Assembly: GCA_003070825.1 (NCBI GenBank)
Contig: QBLP01000014.1
Location: 1 to 28,657 of the forward strand
Direction: 5' to 3'
Source of the DNA: Halanaerobium sp.
GTDB lineage: Bacteria; Bacillota; Halanaerobiia; Halanaerobiales; Halanaerobiaceae
Length of the DNA stretch: 28,657 nt
In this document: positions 1 to 5,876 of the stretch, one piece after another
Layout of the letters: each line of letters starts with the position of its first letter
Numbering within the stretch: position 1 is the stretch's first letter
Notes under the pieces: model-generated
Told to the model about the DNA's origin: nothing
Seen by the model: only the letters and a program-made list of their open reading frames with translations
Databases searched by the model: none
Program-made: the position numbers and the translations under genes

Positions 1-1
1 A

Positions 2-205
2 ATGATTTACACAGGAACAGTTAAGTGGTTTGATGGGAAAAAAGGATTTGGATTTATTGAAAGAGAAGACGGAGACGACGTGTTCGCACACTTCTCAGCA
101 ATTCAAGAAGACGGTTTCAAAAACCTTGAAGAAGGTCAGGAAGTAGAATTCGAAATCGTAGAAGGCGACCGCGGCCCACAAGCTGCAAATATCGTTAAGT
201 TATAA
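2..205 (+). CDS. csp: Cold-shock domain protein (CspA/CspB family)
   Basis: A 67-residue single cold-shock (OB-fold) domain, the usual length of bacterial Csp proteins. It shows the N-terminal GTVKWF motif, an RNP1-like KGFGFI (residues about 14-19) and an RNP2-like VFAHF (about 27-31), the aromatic surface that binds single-stranded RNA and DNA. The family acts in the cytoplasm as RNA chaperones that melt mRNA secondary structure and can antiterminate transcription. The ATG at position 2 gives the normal family N-terminus, so the gene looks complete, but its ribosome binding site and promoter lie outside the window. A terminator follows 35 bases after the stop, so it is probably monocistronic. 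Which Csp paralogue this is cannot be told. Confidence 0.95.
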   Translation: MIYTGTVKWFDGKKGFGFIEREDGDDVFAHFSAIQEDGFKNLEEGQEVEFEIVEGDRGPQAANIVKL

Positions 206-239
206 AGCATATAAAAGTTTTATAATCAAGAATTGTAAG

Positions 240-272
240 CCCTGATTACTTTTTTAAGTGGTCAGGGTTTTT
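240..272 (+). terminator. Rho-independent terminator after csp
   Basis: A 12-bp stem pairs 240-251 with 256-267 (CCCTGATTACTT with AAGTGGTCAGGG, two G-U pairs), with a four-T loop and a run of five T at 268-272. It separates csp from typA. Confidence 0.85.
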
Positions 273-386
273 CTAATTATAGAAGCTAAATAAAAAATTA
301 TTTAATTTTTTGAGTTATTAAGTCAAATTCATTAGTAAAAAAATAAGGAAGTTAAATTTAACTTTATAAGAGAAAGGGTTTTTAGT

Positions 387-2192
387 GTGGATAAAAGAGA
401 AATAATAAATCTGGCAGTTATTGCTCATGTTGATGCAGGTAAATCAACTCTGGTCGATGCTTTTTTAAATCAGAGTGGAGTCTTTAGAGAAAACGAAGAA
501 GTTGTAGACTGTATAATGGACAGCAATGATCTTGAGCGTGAGCGTGGTATTACAATTTATTCTAAAAACTGTGCTATCGAGCACAATGGAGTCAAGATCA
601 ATATTGTTGACACACCAGGGCACGCGGATTTTTCCTCTGAGGTAGAGCGGGTTATTAAAGCAGTAGATTCTGCAATTTTAATAGTAGATGCGACTGAAGG
701 CCCGATGCCGCAGACCAGGTTTGTTTTAAAGAAATCTTTGGAAAAAGGAATTAAACCAATTGTTTTCATTAATAAAATAGATAAAAATAATCAGCGAGCA
801 GAAGAGGTACATGATGAGATTATTGATCTTTTCATCGAGCTTTCTGCCGATGACGATCAGTTAGAATTCCCTGTGATTTATGGAATTGCAGTTGAAGGAA
901 AGGCATTTTTTGAGCTGGACCATGAAAGTGAAAACTTAGATCCGCTTTTTGAAACAATTATTGAGAGTGTGGAAAGTTATCCTGATTTAGATGAAGAGCC
1001 CCTGCAGATGCAGATTTATGACCTTGCTTATGATGACTATCTCGGTCGAATTGGTATTGGCCGCGTTTATCAGGGAACACTTAAAGATGGTCAGCAGGTT
1101 GAAGTCTATAAGCGTGATGGCTCAACTAAAAAGGGTAAGATAACTAAGTTATCTGTATATGAAGGTTTAAAACAAAATGCAGTTGAGGAAACACACAGTG
1201 GAGAAATTGTCTCAATTGCCGGGCTTCCAGATATTTCAATTGGGGAAACTGTCTGTGAAGTAGGAAAAGTTGATCCCCTGCCGATGATAGAAATTGCTGA
1301 ACCAACTCTGGCCATGTATTTTCTGGTAAATGATTCACCATTTGCTGGCCTGGAAGGTGAATATCTAACCACCCGCCATCTTAAAGCAAGGCTGGAAAGA
1401 GAACTAGAAGTAAATGTAGGCTTAAGAGTTGAAAAAGCTGAAAACACTGAAGCATTTAAGGTTTCAGGACGCGGGGAGCTGCACCTTTCAATTTTATTAG
1501 AAAATATGCGGCGAGAGGGTTATGAGGTTTCAGTATCCAAGCCTGAAGTTTTAATGAAAGAAATTGACGGCAAAAAACATGAACCTATTGAAAAAGTAAT
1601 GGTCGAGCTGCCGGAGAAATATTCCGGAACGGTAATTAATAAATTAAATCAGCGAAAGGGAATCATGCATTCTATGATGCCCGAAGGTGATTATGTACAT
1701 TTAGAATATCTGGTACCAACCAGAGGTCTAATTGGTTTTAGGAGTGAATTTATCAATGATACCAGTGGTGAGGGTACTCTGATTCGCTCTTTCGAAAAAT
1801 ATGAGCCTTTTAAGGGTGAAGTTCCACAGCGTAAAAATGGTGTTTTAATCTCCAATCAGGAGGGGACTGCTATGGGTTATGCCCTTTCTAATTTAGAAGA
1901 TAGAGGCGAAATGTTTATTGAACCAGGTACAAAAGTTTACGAAGGAATGATCATTGGCCTACACAGTCGTGAAAACGACCTGACAGTAAATGCCTGTAAA
2001 AATAAGAAGTTGACCAACGTGAGAGCTTCCGGTTCTGATGATTCTATTAATCTGGCACCTGCCAAGAAGTTTACTTTAGAGCAGGCTTTAGAGTTTATAG
2101 AAGATGATGAGCTGGTTGAAATCACCCCGGAGGCAATTCGTCTGCGGAAAAAGATATTAAATGAAAAAATGAGACTTAGAAATAATAAATAA
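387..2192 (+). CDS. typA: Ribosome-associated translational GTPase TypA/BipA
   Basis: The 601-residue product matches the family length of about 600-615. G-domain motifs are in order: G1 AHVDAGKST (residues 13-21), an ERERGITI switch I segment, G3 DTPGHADF (about 76-83) and G4 NKID (about 129-132). Later EF-G-like domains and the BipA C-terminal domain follow, including PTRGLIGFRSEF. BipA/TypA is a cytoplasmic GTPase that binds the 70S ribosome at the EF-G site and helps ribosome assembly and translation under stress and cold. Its position beside a cold-shock gene fits but proves nothing. The start is a GTG with an AGAAAGGG Shine-Dalgarno 8 bases upstream; an overlapping GTG two bases earlier is out of frame. 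It is followed by its own terminator. Confidence 0.97.
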   Translation: MDKREIINLAVIAHVDAGKSTLVDAFLNQSGVFRENEEVVDCIMDSNDLERERGITIYSKNCAIEHNGVKINIVDTPGHADFSSEVERVIKAVDSAILIVDATEGPMPQTRFVLKKSLEKGIKPIVFINKIDKNNQRAEEVHDEIIDLFIELSADDDQLEFPVIYGIAVEGKAFFELDHESENLDPLFETIIESVESYPDLDEEPLQMQIYDLAYDDYLGRIGIGRVYQGTLKDGQQVEVYKRDGSTKKGKITKLSVYEGLKQNAVEETHSGEIVSIAGLPDISIGETVCEVGKVDPLPMIEIAEPTLAMYFLVNDSPFAGLEGEYLTTRHLKARLERELEVNVGLRVEKAENTEAFKVSGRGELHLSILLENMRREGYEVSVSKPEVLMKEIDGKKHEPIEKVMVELPEKYSGTVINKLNQRKGIMHSMMPEGDYVHLEYLVPTRGLIGFRSEFINDTSGEGTLIRSFEKYEPFKGEVPQRKNGVLISNQEGTAMGYALSNLEDRGEMFIEPGTKVYEGMIIGLHSRENDLTVNACKNKKLTNVRASGSDDSINLAPAKKFTLEQALEFIEDDELVEITPEAIRLRKKILNEKMRLRNNK

Positions 2193-2209
2193 CAAATACT
2201 TGCATTAAC

Positions 2210-2242
2210 AATCCGGCTGGATTAAATTCTGGCTGGATTTTT
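2210..2242 (+). terminator. Rho-independent terminator after typA
   Basis: A 12-bp stem pairs 2210-2221 with 2228-2239, with several G-U pairs and a six-base loop, and runs into five T at 2238-2242. The stem also contains a direct repeat of GGCTGGATT. Confidence 0.75.
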
Positions 2243-2382
2243 ATTACTGCTCAATTAATTGAATAATCAAAAAACGCTAGAAAAAATATTAAAATTGAGT
2301 TAAAATTTAACTATCTTTTGTTTTGAGGCAGGAATATTTAGATTTAAATAGAATGATATATAGTAAGAGGAAGTATTCTGTT

Positions 2383-2402
2383 TTACTGAAATTTATCAGT
2401 AA
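2383..2402. promoter_or_regulatory. Operator-like inverted repeat upstream of the rubrerythrin promoter
   Basis: Perfect 7-bp arms TTACTGA and TCAGTAA surround an AATTTA spacer. The repeat ends 6 bases before the -35 box at 2409, a usual activator or repressor position. It does not match the FNR, Rex or Fur consensus sequences I know, so the binding protein is unknown. A chance occurrence in AT-rich DNA is possible. Confidence 0.4.
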
Positions 2403-2408
2403 TTGTTC

Positions 2409-2438
2409 TTGACAGAACTTGATATGGGATGCTATACT
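2409..2438 (+). promoter_or_regulatory. Sigma-A type promoter of rubrerythrin
   Basis: A consensus -35 TTGACA (2409-2414) and a -10 TATACT (2433-2438) are separated by 18 bp. The expected transcription start near 2445 gives a leader of about 35 nt that contains the ATAATTAT motif shared with the next gene. Confidence 0.75.
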
Positions 2439-2447
2439 ATTAACAGT

Positions 2448-2459
2448 AATAATTATCAA
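2448..2459. promoter_or_regulatory. 12-nt leader motif, copy 1 (rubrerythrin)
   Basis: AATAATTATCAA ends 20 nt before the rubrerythrin start codon, at about +3 to +14 of the predicted transcript. The identical 12-mer occurs at 3108-3119, 21 nt before the superoxide reductase start. Its core ATAATTAT is palindromic and loosely resembles a PerR box. See findings. Confidence 0.45.
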
Positions 2460-2479
2460 TAATTGGAGGTATGTAAAAA

Positions 2480-3037
2480 ATGGTAAATAATGATCAAACA
2501 GCTCAAAATTTACGTTCCGCTTATGCTGGAGAAAGTATGGCTTATCAGCGCTACATAGTTTGGGGCGAGAAAGCTAAAGAAGAAGGTTTCGAAAATGTAG
2601 CTTTACTTTTTAAAGCTATCGCCAATGCTGAGCAGGTTCACGCTGGTAATCACTTTAGAGCACACGAAAATGAAGAAGGTGGATTTTTAGTTGCTGGTGG
2701 AGGAGAATTTGGTTACGGTACTACTTCCGAAAACCTTGTTGGTGCTATTGCTGGTGAGGAAGGCGAAATTGAACAGATGTATCCTGCCTACAGTTTAGTT
2801 GCTAAAGAGCAGGGAGAATCTGATGCAGTACGCTCATTTCACTATTCTTTAGAAGCTGAGCAGATCCATGCTAAACTTTACAGAGATGCTAAAGAACATG
2901 TTGATAATGGTGAAGATATTGAATTAGAATATGTAAGTATCTGTCAGGTTTGTGGACATACTGTTGTAAACGATGTGCCGGATAAATGCCCTGTTTGTGG
3001 AGAGCCTAAGTCGAAATTCCGTAAATTTACTAAATAA
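2480..3037 (+). CDS. rbr: Rubrerythrin
   Basis: A 185-residue protein in the usual rubrerythrin order: a four-helix ferritin-like domain with the diiron ligand segments (AEQVHA near residues 50-55 and EAEQIHA near 130-136), then a C-terminal rubredoxin-like domain with two CxxC knuckles (C155/C158 and C170/C173) that hold one iron. Rubrerythrin is a cytoplasmic NAD(P)H-linked peroxidase of anaerobes: it reduces hydrogen peroxide to water, taking electrons through its rubredoxin domain. Start: ATG with GGAGG upstream. It is followed by superoxide reductase, whose product (hydrogen peroxide) it would remove, so the two form an oxygen-defence pair. A consensus promoter precedes it, in keeping with high expression. 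No ligand residue appears to be missing. Confidence 0.96.
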   Translation: MVNNDQTAQNLRSAYAGESMAYQRYIVWGEKAKEEGFENVALLFKAIANAEQVHAGNHFRAHENEEGGFLVAGGGEFGYGTTSENLVGAIAGEEGEIEQMYPAYSLVAKEQGESDAVRSFHYSLEAEQIHAKLYRDAKEHVDNGEDIELEYVSICQVCGHTVVNDVPDKCPVCGEPKSKFRKFTK

Positions 3038-3067
3038 ATAATTGCCGAGTAATTAAAATGGATTTTC

Positions 3068-3100
3068 CTAAATCACTTTCAATTTAGAAAGTTGATTTAG
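3068..3100 (+). terminator. Hairpin between rubrerythrin and superoxide reductase (weak terminator or attenuator)
   Basis: CTAAATC-ACTTTC (3068-3080) pairs with GAAAGT-T-GATTTAG (3087-3100), 13 bp with one bulged T and an AATTTA loop. TTATTT follows rather than a clean T run, so termination may be partial, with readthrough into the superoxide reductase gene. Confidence 0.45.
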
Positions 3101-3107
3101 TTATTTA

Positions 3108-3119
3108 AATAATTATCAA
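3108..3119. promoter_or_regulatory. 12-nt leader motif, copy 2 (superoxide reductase)
   Basis: An exact second copy of AATAATTATCAA, located 21 nt before the superoxide reductase ATG and just after the intergenic hairpin. The matching distance to the start codon in both genes suggests shared control. Confidence 0.45.
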
Positions 3120-3140
3120 AACTATAAGGAGGAATTTTTA

Positions 3141-3497
3141 ATGGGTTACTATGATCTTAAGAAGTTGGAAAATACTGGTGAAGACAAGACAGCCTTGGAA
3201 AAAAAACATGTTCCTTATATTCAATGTCCTGATAAAGTTAAAAAAGGTGAATATTTTGAGGTAACGGTTACTTTTGGTAAGGAAATTACTCATCCAATGG
3301 GACCAGATCACTATATTCAGTATTTTGATCTTTATGCTGATTATGCAAGCCTGGCAAGAGTAGATTTTACACCCGATATGAAAGCGGAAGCTACTTTAAC
3401 ACTTAAGTTAGAGGAGTCCTGTGATTTAAATGTATATGCATTCTGTAATTTACATGGTCACTGGGAAGGTTCCAAATCAATTGAAGTTGTAGAGTAA
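3141..3497 (+). CDS. sor: Superoxide reductase (neelaredoxin type, one domain)
   Basis: A 118-residue class II (neelaredoxin-like) superoxide reductase without the N-terminal desulforedoxin domain of desulfoferrodoxin. The mononuclear iron site is complete: H23 (in KHVP), H51 (HPMGPDH), H57, C102 and H105 (CNLHGHW), the family's four equatorial His plus one axial Cys. The family reduces superoxide to hydrogen peroxide in the cytoplasm without releasing oxygen. K22 keeps the conserved lysine, but the residue two before H23, normally the Glu of EKHVP, is Lys (the sequence is EKKHVP). The start is ATG with a strong AAGGAGG. The neighbour rubrerythrin would remove the peroxide formed. A strong terminator follows. 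Confidence 0.94.
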   Translation: MGYYDLKKLENTGEDKTALEKKHVPYIQCPDKVKKGEYFEVTVTFGKEITHPMGPDHYIQYFDLYADYASLARVDFTPDMKAEATLTLKLEESCDLNVYAFCNLHGHWEGSKSIEVVE

Positions 3498-3527
3498 ATT
3501 GCAAAAATAAAATTTAAGTACTTAATC

Positions 3528-3551
3528 ACCGCCCCTTGTGGGCGGTTTTTT
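3528..3551 (+). terminator. Rho-independent terminator after superoxide reductase
   Basis: A perfect GC-rich 7-bp stem, ACCGCCC (3528-3534) with GGGCGGT (3540-3546), a five-base loop and six T at 3546-3551. Confidence 0.9.
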
Positions 3552-3572
3552 GTATTTCTAAACAAAAAAATA

Positions 3573-3601
3573 TTTACAAAATCAAAATAATCTGTTATAC
3601 T
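3573..3601 (+). promoter_or_regulatory. Promoter of the psuK-psuG operon (extended -10)
   Basis: -35 TTTACA (3573-3578), a 17-bp spacer and -10 TATACT (3596-3601) preceded by TG at 3593-3594 (extended -10). Transcription should start near 3608, inside the palindrome 3609-3623 and at the very edge of the winged-helix reading frame. Confidence 0.65.
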
Positions 3602-3604
3602 TAA

Positions 3605-3760
3605 TTTAAACTAAAATTTAGTTACTTAAATAAATATTTAATAGCAGATCAGCTTGCTATTTCTGAATCAGCTGTAGGTACTTATATTCATCATTTAAGC
3701 AGCAAAGGCTATCTTCTGGGGCGGGGATATATAACTGCTCCCGAAAAAAAGGTTGTTGTT
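3605..3760 (+). pseudogene. Winged-helix coding segment, 5'-truncated, continuous with the PsuK frame
   Basis: The reading frame of the downstream kinase is open back to the codon at 3605 (stop TAA at 3602). It encodes IADQLAISESAV, then a recognition-helix stretch with TYIHHLSSKGYLLGRGYI, and KKVVVV leading into the kinase. This is the HTH-wing plus linker often fused ahead of Firmicutes PsuK-type kinases. The usual first helix and any ATG, GTG or TTG start are absent in frame between 3605 and 3760. It is therefore either a 5' deletion remnant, a domain translated from a rare start codon, or a sequence error. The promoter lies directly upstream, leaving no room for a longer domain. Confidence 0.6.
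3609..3623. promoter_or_regulatory. Operator-like palindrome at the psuK transcription start
   Basis: AACTAAA-A-TTTAGTT, 7-bp perfect arms about one central base, placed just after the -10 box where a repressor would block initiation. It may be the target of the winged-helix domain encoded directly after it, but that is inference only. Confidence 0.35.
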
Positions 3761-4699
3761 GTGGGAGGGGCCAATCTTGATATCAAAGGTTACAGTCCCA
3801 ATTATATTGGAGGAAGTTCCAGTCCAGGCTGGATAGAAGAAAGTTCTGGTGGTGTTGGGAGAAATATTGCAGAAGATCTGGCGCTTCTGGGTCAGGAAGT
3901 AGTACTGCTGACCACAATCAGCAGTGATCACTTTGGTCAAAAATTAAAAGAAGAAACAAAGGATGTTGGGGTTGATATTTCACATTTTAAAATAACCTCA
4001 GCTCAGGAGTATAAAACAGGAGTTTATCTTGCCCATCTTGATCAAAATGGAGATTTAATCGGAGCTGTAAATGATATGCGGATTTTAAAAGAAATTGACT
4101 GCAATTATCTGCAGGAAAAGAGAAAAATCATTGAAACTTCAGCTATGCTGATATTTGATACAAATTTAGAGCAGAGTACTATTAACTTTTTAGTTGAGTT
4201 GTGTTCAGAAAAGAAAATGACAAAAATAGCTGATGCGGTTTCAGTCGAAAAGGCTCTTAAATTAAAAGGTAAGTTAGAATCTCTTGATTATCTAAGAGGG
4301 AATCTGGATGAAATTGAAGTAGCAGTGGATATTATTAAAATTGAAGAAACTGAGGAAGCTCAAAAATTAGAGATAAATGATAGAATTGATCGGATTAAAA
4401 ATTTCTACGAAAAGAATCAATATCTGCCGGAGCTTGTGATTAGCGCGGGTAAAGACGGTGCATATTATATCAGCCGTCAGGACGGTAAAGTAAAATTAAA
4501 ACACTTTAATGCAGTAGAAATTAACAGTGAAGAAATTGTCGAAACAACTGGGGCTGGAGATGCACTTACAGCCGGTCTAGCAGCAGGTATTATGAATAAA
4601 TATTCTGTCGCAGAAGCAATTGAACTGGGGATTAAGGCATCTGCTCTGACGGTAAAATCGGAACTGACATGTAATCCTGATCTGGCTGAACTAAAATAA
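3761..4699 (+). CDS. psuK: PfkB-family carbohydrate kinase, probable pseudouridine kinase
   Basis: A 312-residue ribokinase-fold (PfkB) protein. The N-terminal GGANLDIKG and later GGVGRNIAEDLALLG match PfkB signature 1, and ETTGAGDALTAG (E261 on, with catalytic base D267) is signature 2, the anion hole and ATP site. Because PsuG lies 22 bases downstream, the substrate is most likely pseudouridine, phosphorylated on the 5'-hydroxyl in the cytoplasm. The GTG at 3761 is the only standard start before the conserved core. It cuts into the first beta strand (the frame upstream reads KKVVVV) and has only a weak AAAGG, so the true protein probably begins upstream with winged-helix residues (see 3605-3760). 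Other ribokinase-family substrates are possible but less likely. Confidence 0.88.
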   Translation: MGGANLDIKGYSPNYIGGSSSPGWIEESSGGVGRNIAEDLALLGQEVVLLTTISSDHFGQKLKEETKDVGVDISHFKITSAQEYKTGVYLAHLDQNGDLIGAVNDMRILKEIDCNYLQEKRKIIETSAMLIFDTNLEQSTINFLVELCSEKKMTKIADAVSVEKALKLKGKLESLDYLRGNLDEIEVAVDIIKIEETEEAQKLEINDRIDRIKNFYEKNQYLPELVISAGKDGAYYISRQDGKVKLKHFNAVEINSEEIVETTGAGDALTAGLAAGIMNKYSVAEAIELGIKASALTVKSELTCNPDLAELK

Positions 4700-4721
4700 A
4701 CTACAATATGGAGGTAAGATA

Positions 4722-5639
4722 ATGAAAAACTTAGAAAAATATTTAGAAATTAAAGCTGAGGTTAAAGAGGCACTTGCAGCTGGCAAACCAGTTGTGGCCT
4801 TAGAATCTACAATTATAGCTCATGGGATGCCCTATCCACAAAATATAGAAACAGCATTGGAAATTGAAGATATTATTAGAGCAAATGGTGCGGTTCCAGC
4901 TACAATTGGAATTATTGATGGTAAAATTAAAATTGGTTTAACCAAAGAAGAAGTAGAATTTTTAGGTGAATCAGACGAAATTGTCAAAGTCAGCCGCCGT
5001 GATCTACCGGTAGTTCTGGCCGAAAAAAAGCATGGAGCCACCACTGTTGCCGGGACAATGATTGCAGCTGACCTGGCCGGGATTAAGATTTTTGTGACCG
5101 GTGGAGTTGGAGGAGTACACCGGGGAGCCGAAAAAAGTTTTGATGTTTCTGCTGATTTAGAGGAATTGAAAAAGACTTCAGTTGCTGTAATTGCAGCAGG
5201 AGCTAAATCAATACTTGATCTCGGTTTGACTCTGGAAAAATTGGAAAGCTTTGGAGTTCCTGTTCTGGGTTATCAGACAGAAGAACTGCCGGCATTTTAC
5301 AGCCGTCACAGCGGATTTAACTGTGACTATAAATTGGAGAGTCCGGAGCATACAGCAGATATTTTAAAAGCAAAGTGGGAACTTGGATTAGAAGGTGGAG
5401 TTTTAATTGCCAATCCTGTTCCAGAAGCAGATGAAATTGAATACTCTGTAATCAACGAAAAGATTGAGCAGGCATTAGCAGAAGCAGAAGAGCAGGGAAT
5501 TAGCGGTAAAAAATTGACTCCCTTCTTACTGGATAGAATTAAAGAAATTACAGATGGCCAGAGTTTAGAAACCAATATTGCCCTGGTTAGAAATAATGCA
5601 GTAGTTGGTGCGAAAATAGCAAAAGCTTTTTCCAATTAG
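4722..5639 (+). CDS. psuG: Pseudouridine-5'-phosphate glycosidase
   Basis: A 305-residue protein of the PsuG/IndA family at the expected length. The signature ALESTIIAHGMPYPQN (residues 26-41, with acidic E28) is followed by EKKHGATTVAGTM and the GGVGGVHRGAEKSFDVSADL loop that binds phosphate and Mn2+. The enzyme cleaves the C-glycosidic bond of pseudouridine 5'-phosphate to uracil and ribose 5-phosphate, reversibly but in the degradative direction in cells, through a lysine Schiff base. The start is ATG with GGAGG 7 bases upstream. Together with psuK it makes a two-gene pathway for recycling pseudouridine from RNA turnover. Its terminator sits inside the inverted-repeat element 5646-5763. 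Confidence 0.96.
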   Translation: MKNLEKYLEIKAEVKEALAAGKPVVALESTIIAHGMPYPQNIETALEIEDIIRANGAVPATIGIIDGKIKIGLTKEEVEFLGESDEIVKVSRRDLPVVLAEKKHGATTVAGTMIAADLAGIKIFVTGGVGGVHRGAEKSFDVSADLEELKKTSVAVIAAGAKSILDLGLTLEKLESFGVPVLGYQTEELPAFYSRHSGFNCDYKLESPEHTADILKAKWELGLEGGVLIANPVPEADEIEYSVINEKIEQALAEAEEQGISGKKLTPFLLDRIKEITDGQSLETNIALVRNNAVVGAKIAKAFSN

Positions 5640-5645
5640 CCCAGG

Positions 5646-5763
5646 TACCGTTAACCACCCGATTTATGTCAACAATTGTCGAAAGCCACCGTTAATCCGG
5701 TGGTTTTTCGTGATTTAAGAGCATTTTTGACAAAAGACGACATAAATCGAGTGGTTCCCGGTA
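5646..5763. repeat. 118-bp inverted-repeat element enclosing the psuG terminator
   Basis: The left arm 5646-5670 and right arm 5739-5763 are 25-bp inverted repeats with three mismatches. Pairing resumes inside (5676-5685 with 5724-5733) and the tip holds the terminator hairpin 5686-5708. The whole can fold as one long hairpin or cruciform. It begins only 7 bases after the psuG stop. It may be a nonautonomous mobile element (MITE or REP-like) or a structured 3' end; no transposase is nearby. Confidence 0.65.
5686..5708 (+). terminator. Rho-independent terminator after psuG
   Basis: Perfect stem CCACCG (5686-5691) with CGGTGG (5698-5703), a six-base loop and five T at 5704-5708. It is nested in the inverted-repeat element. 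Confidence 0.85.
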
Positions 5764-5775
5764 GGAGAAAGTAAT

Positions 5776-5802
5776 AGTAAATTTATAATTTGTAAATTTA
5801 CT
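5776..5802. promoter_or_regulatory. Operator-like inverted repeat upstream of the ABC importer operon
   Basis: Perfect 10-bp arms AGTAAATTTA (5776-5785) and TAAATTTACT (5793-5802) with a 7-nt spacer, ending 3 bases before the -35 box. This is a typical dimeric-regulator site; the regulator is unknown. Confidence 0.5.
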
Positions 5803-5805
5803 TAA

Positions 5806-5834
5806 TTGATATAAAAAGTTTGTTGTGATAATAT
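5806..5834 (+). promoter_or_regulatory. Probable promoter of the ABC importer operon
   Basis: -35 TTGATA (5806-5811), a 17-bp spacer and -10 TAATAT (5829-5834). The overlapping GATAAT with an upstream TG is an alternative -10. Confidence 0.5.
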
Positions 5835-5876
5835 TAGTTAAAAGATATAGAGATGTCATAATCAGGAAGTGAAAAA

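Noticed and set aside
1106..1447. A 113-codon reverse-strand frame inside typA
   Set aside because: It is fully inside a conserved gene on the opposite strand with no binding site; a shadow frame.
5646..5763. A CRISPR repeat or tRNA origin for the 5.6 kb hairpin
   Set aside because: There is only one unit with inverted, not regularly spaced direct, repeats, and no cloverleaf can be drawn from it.
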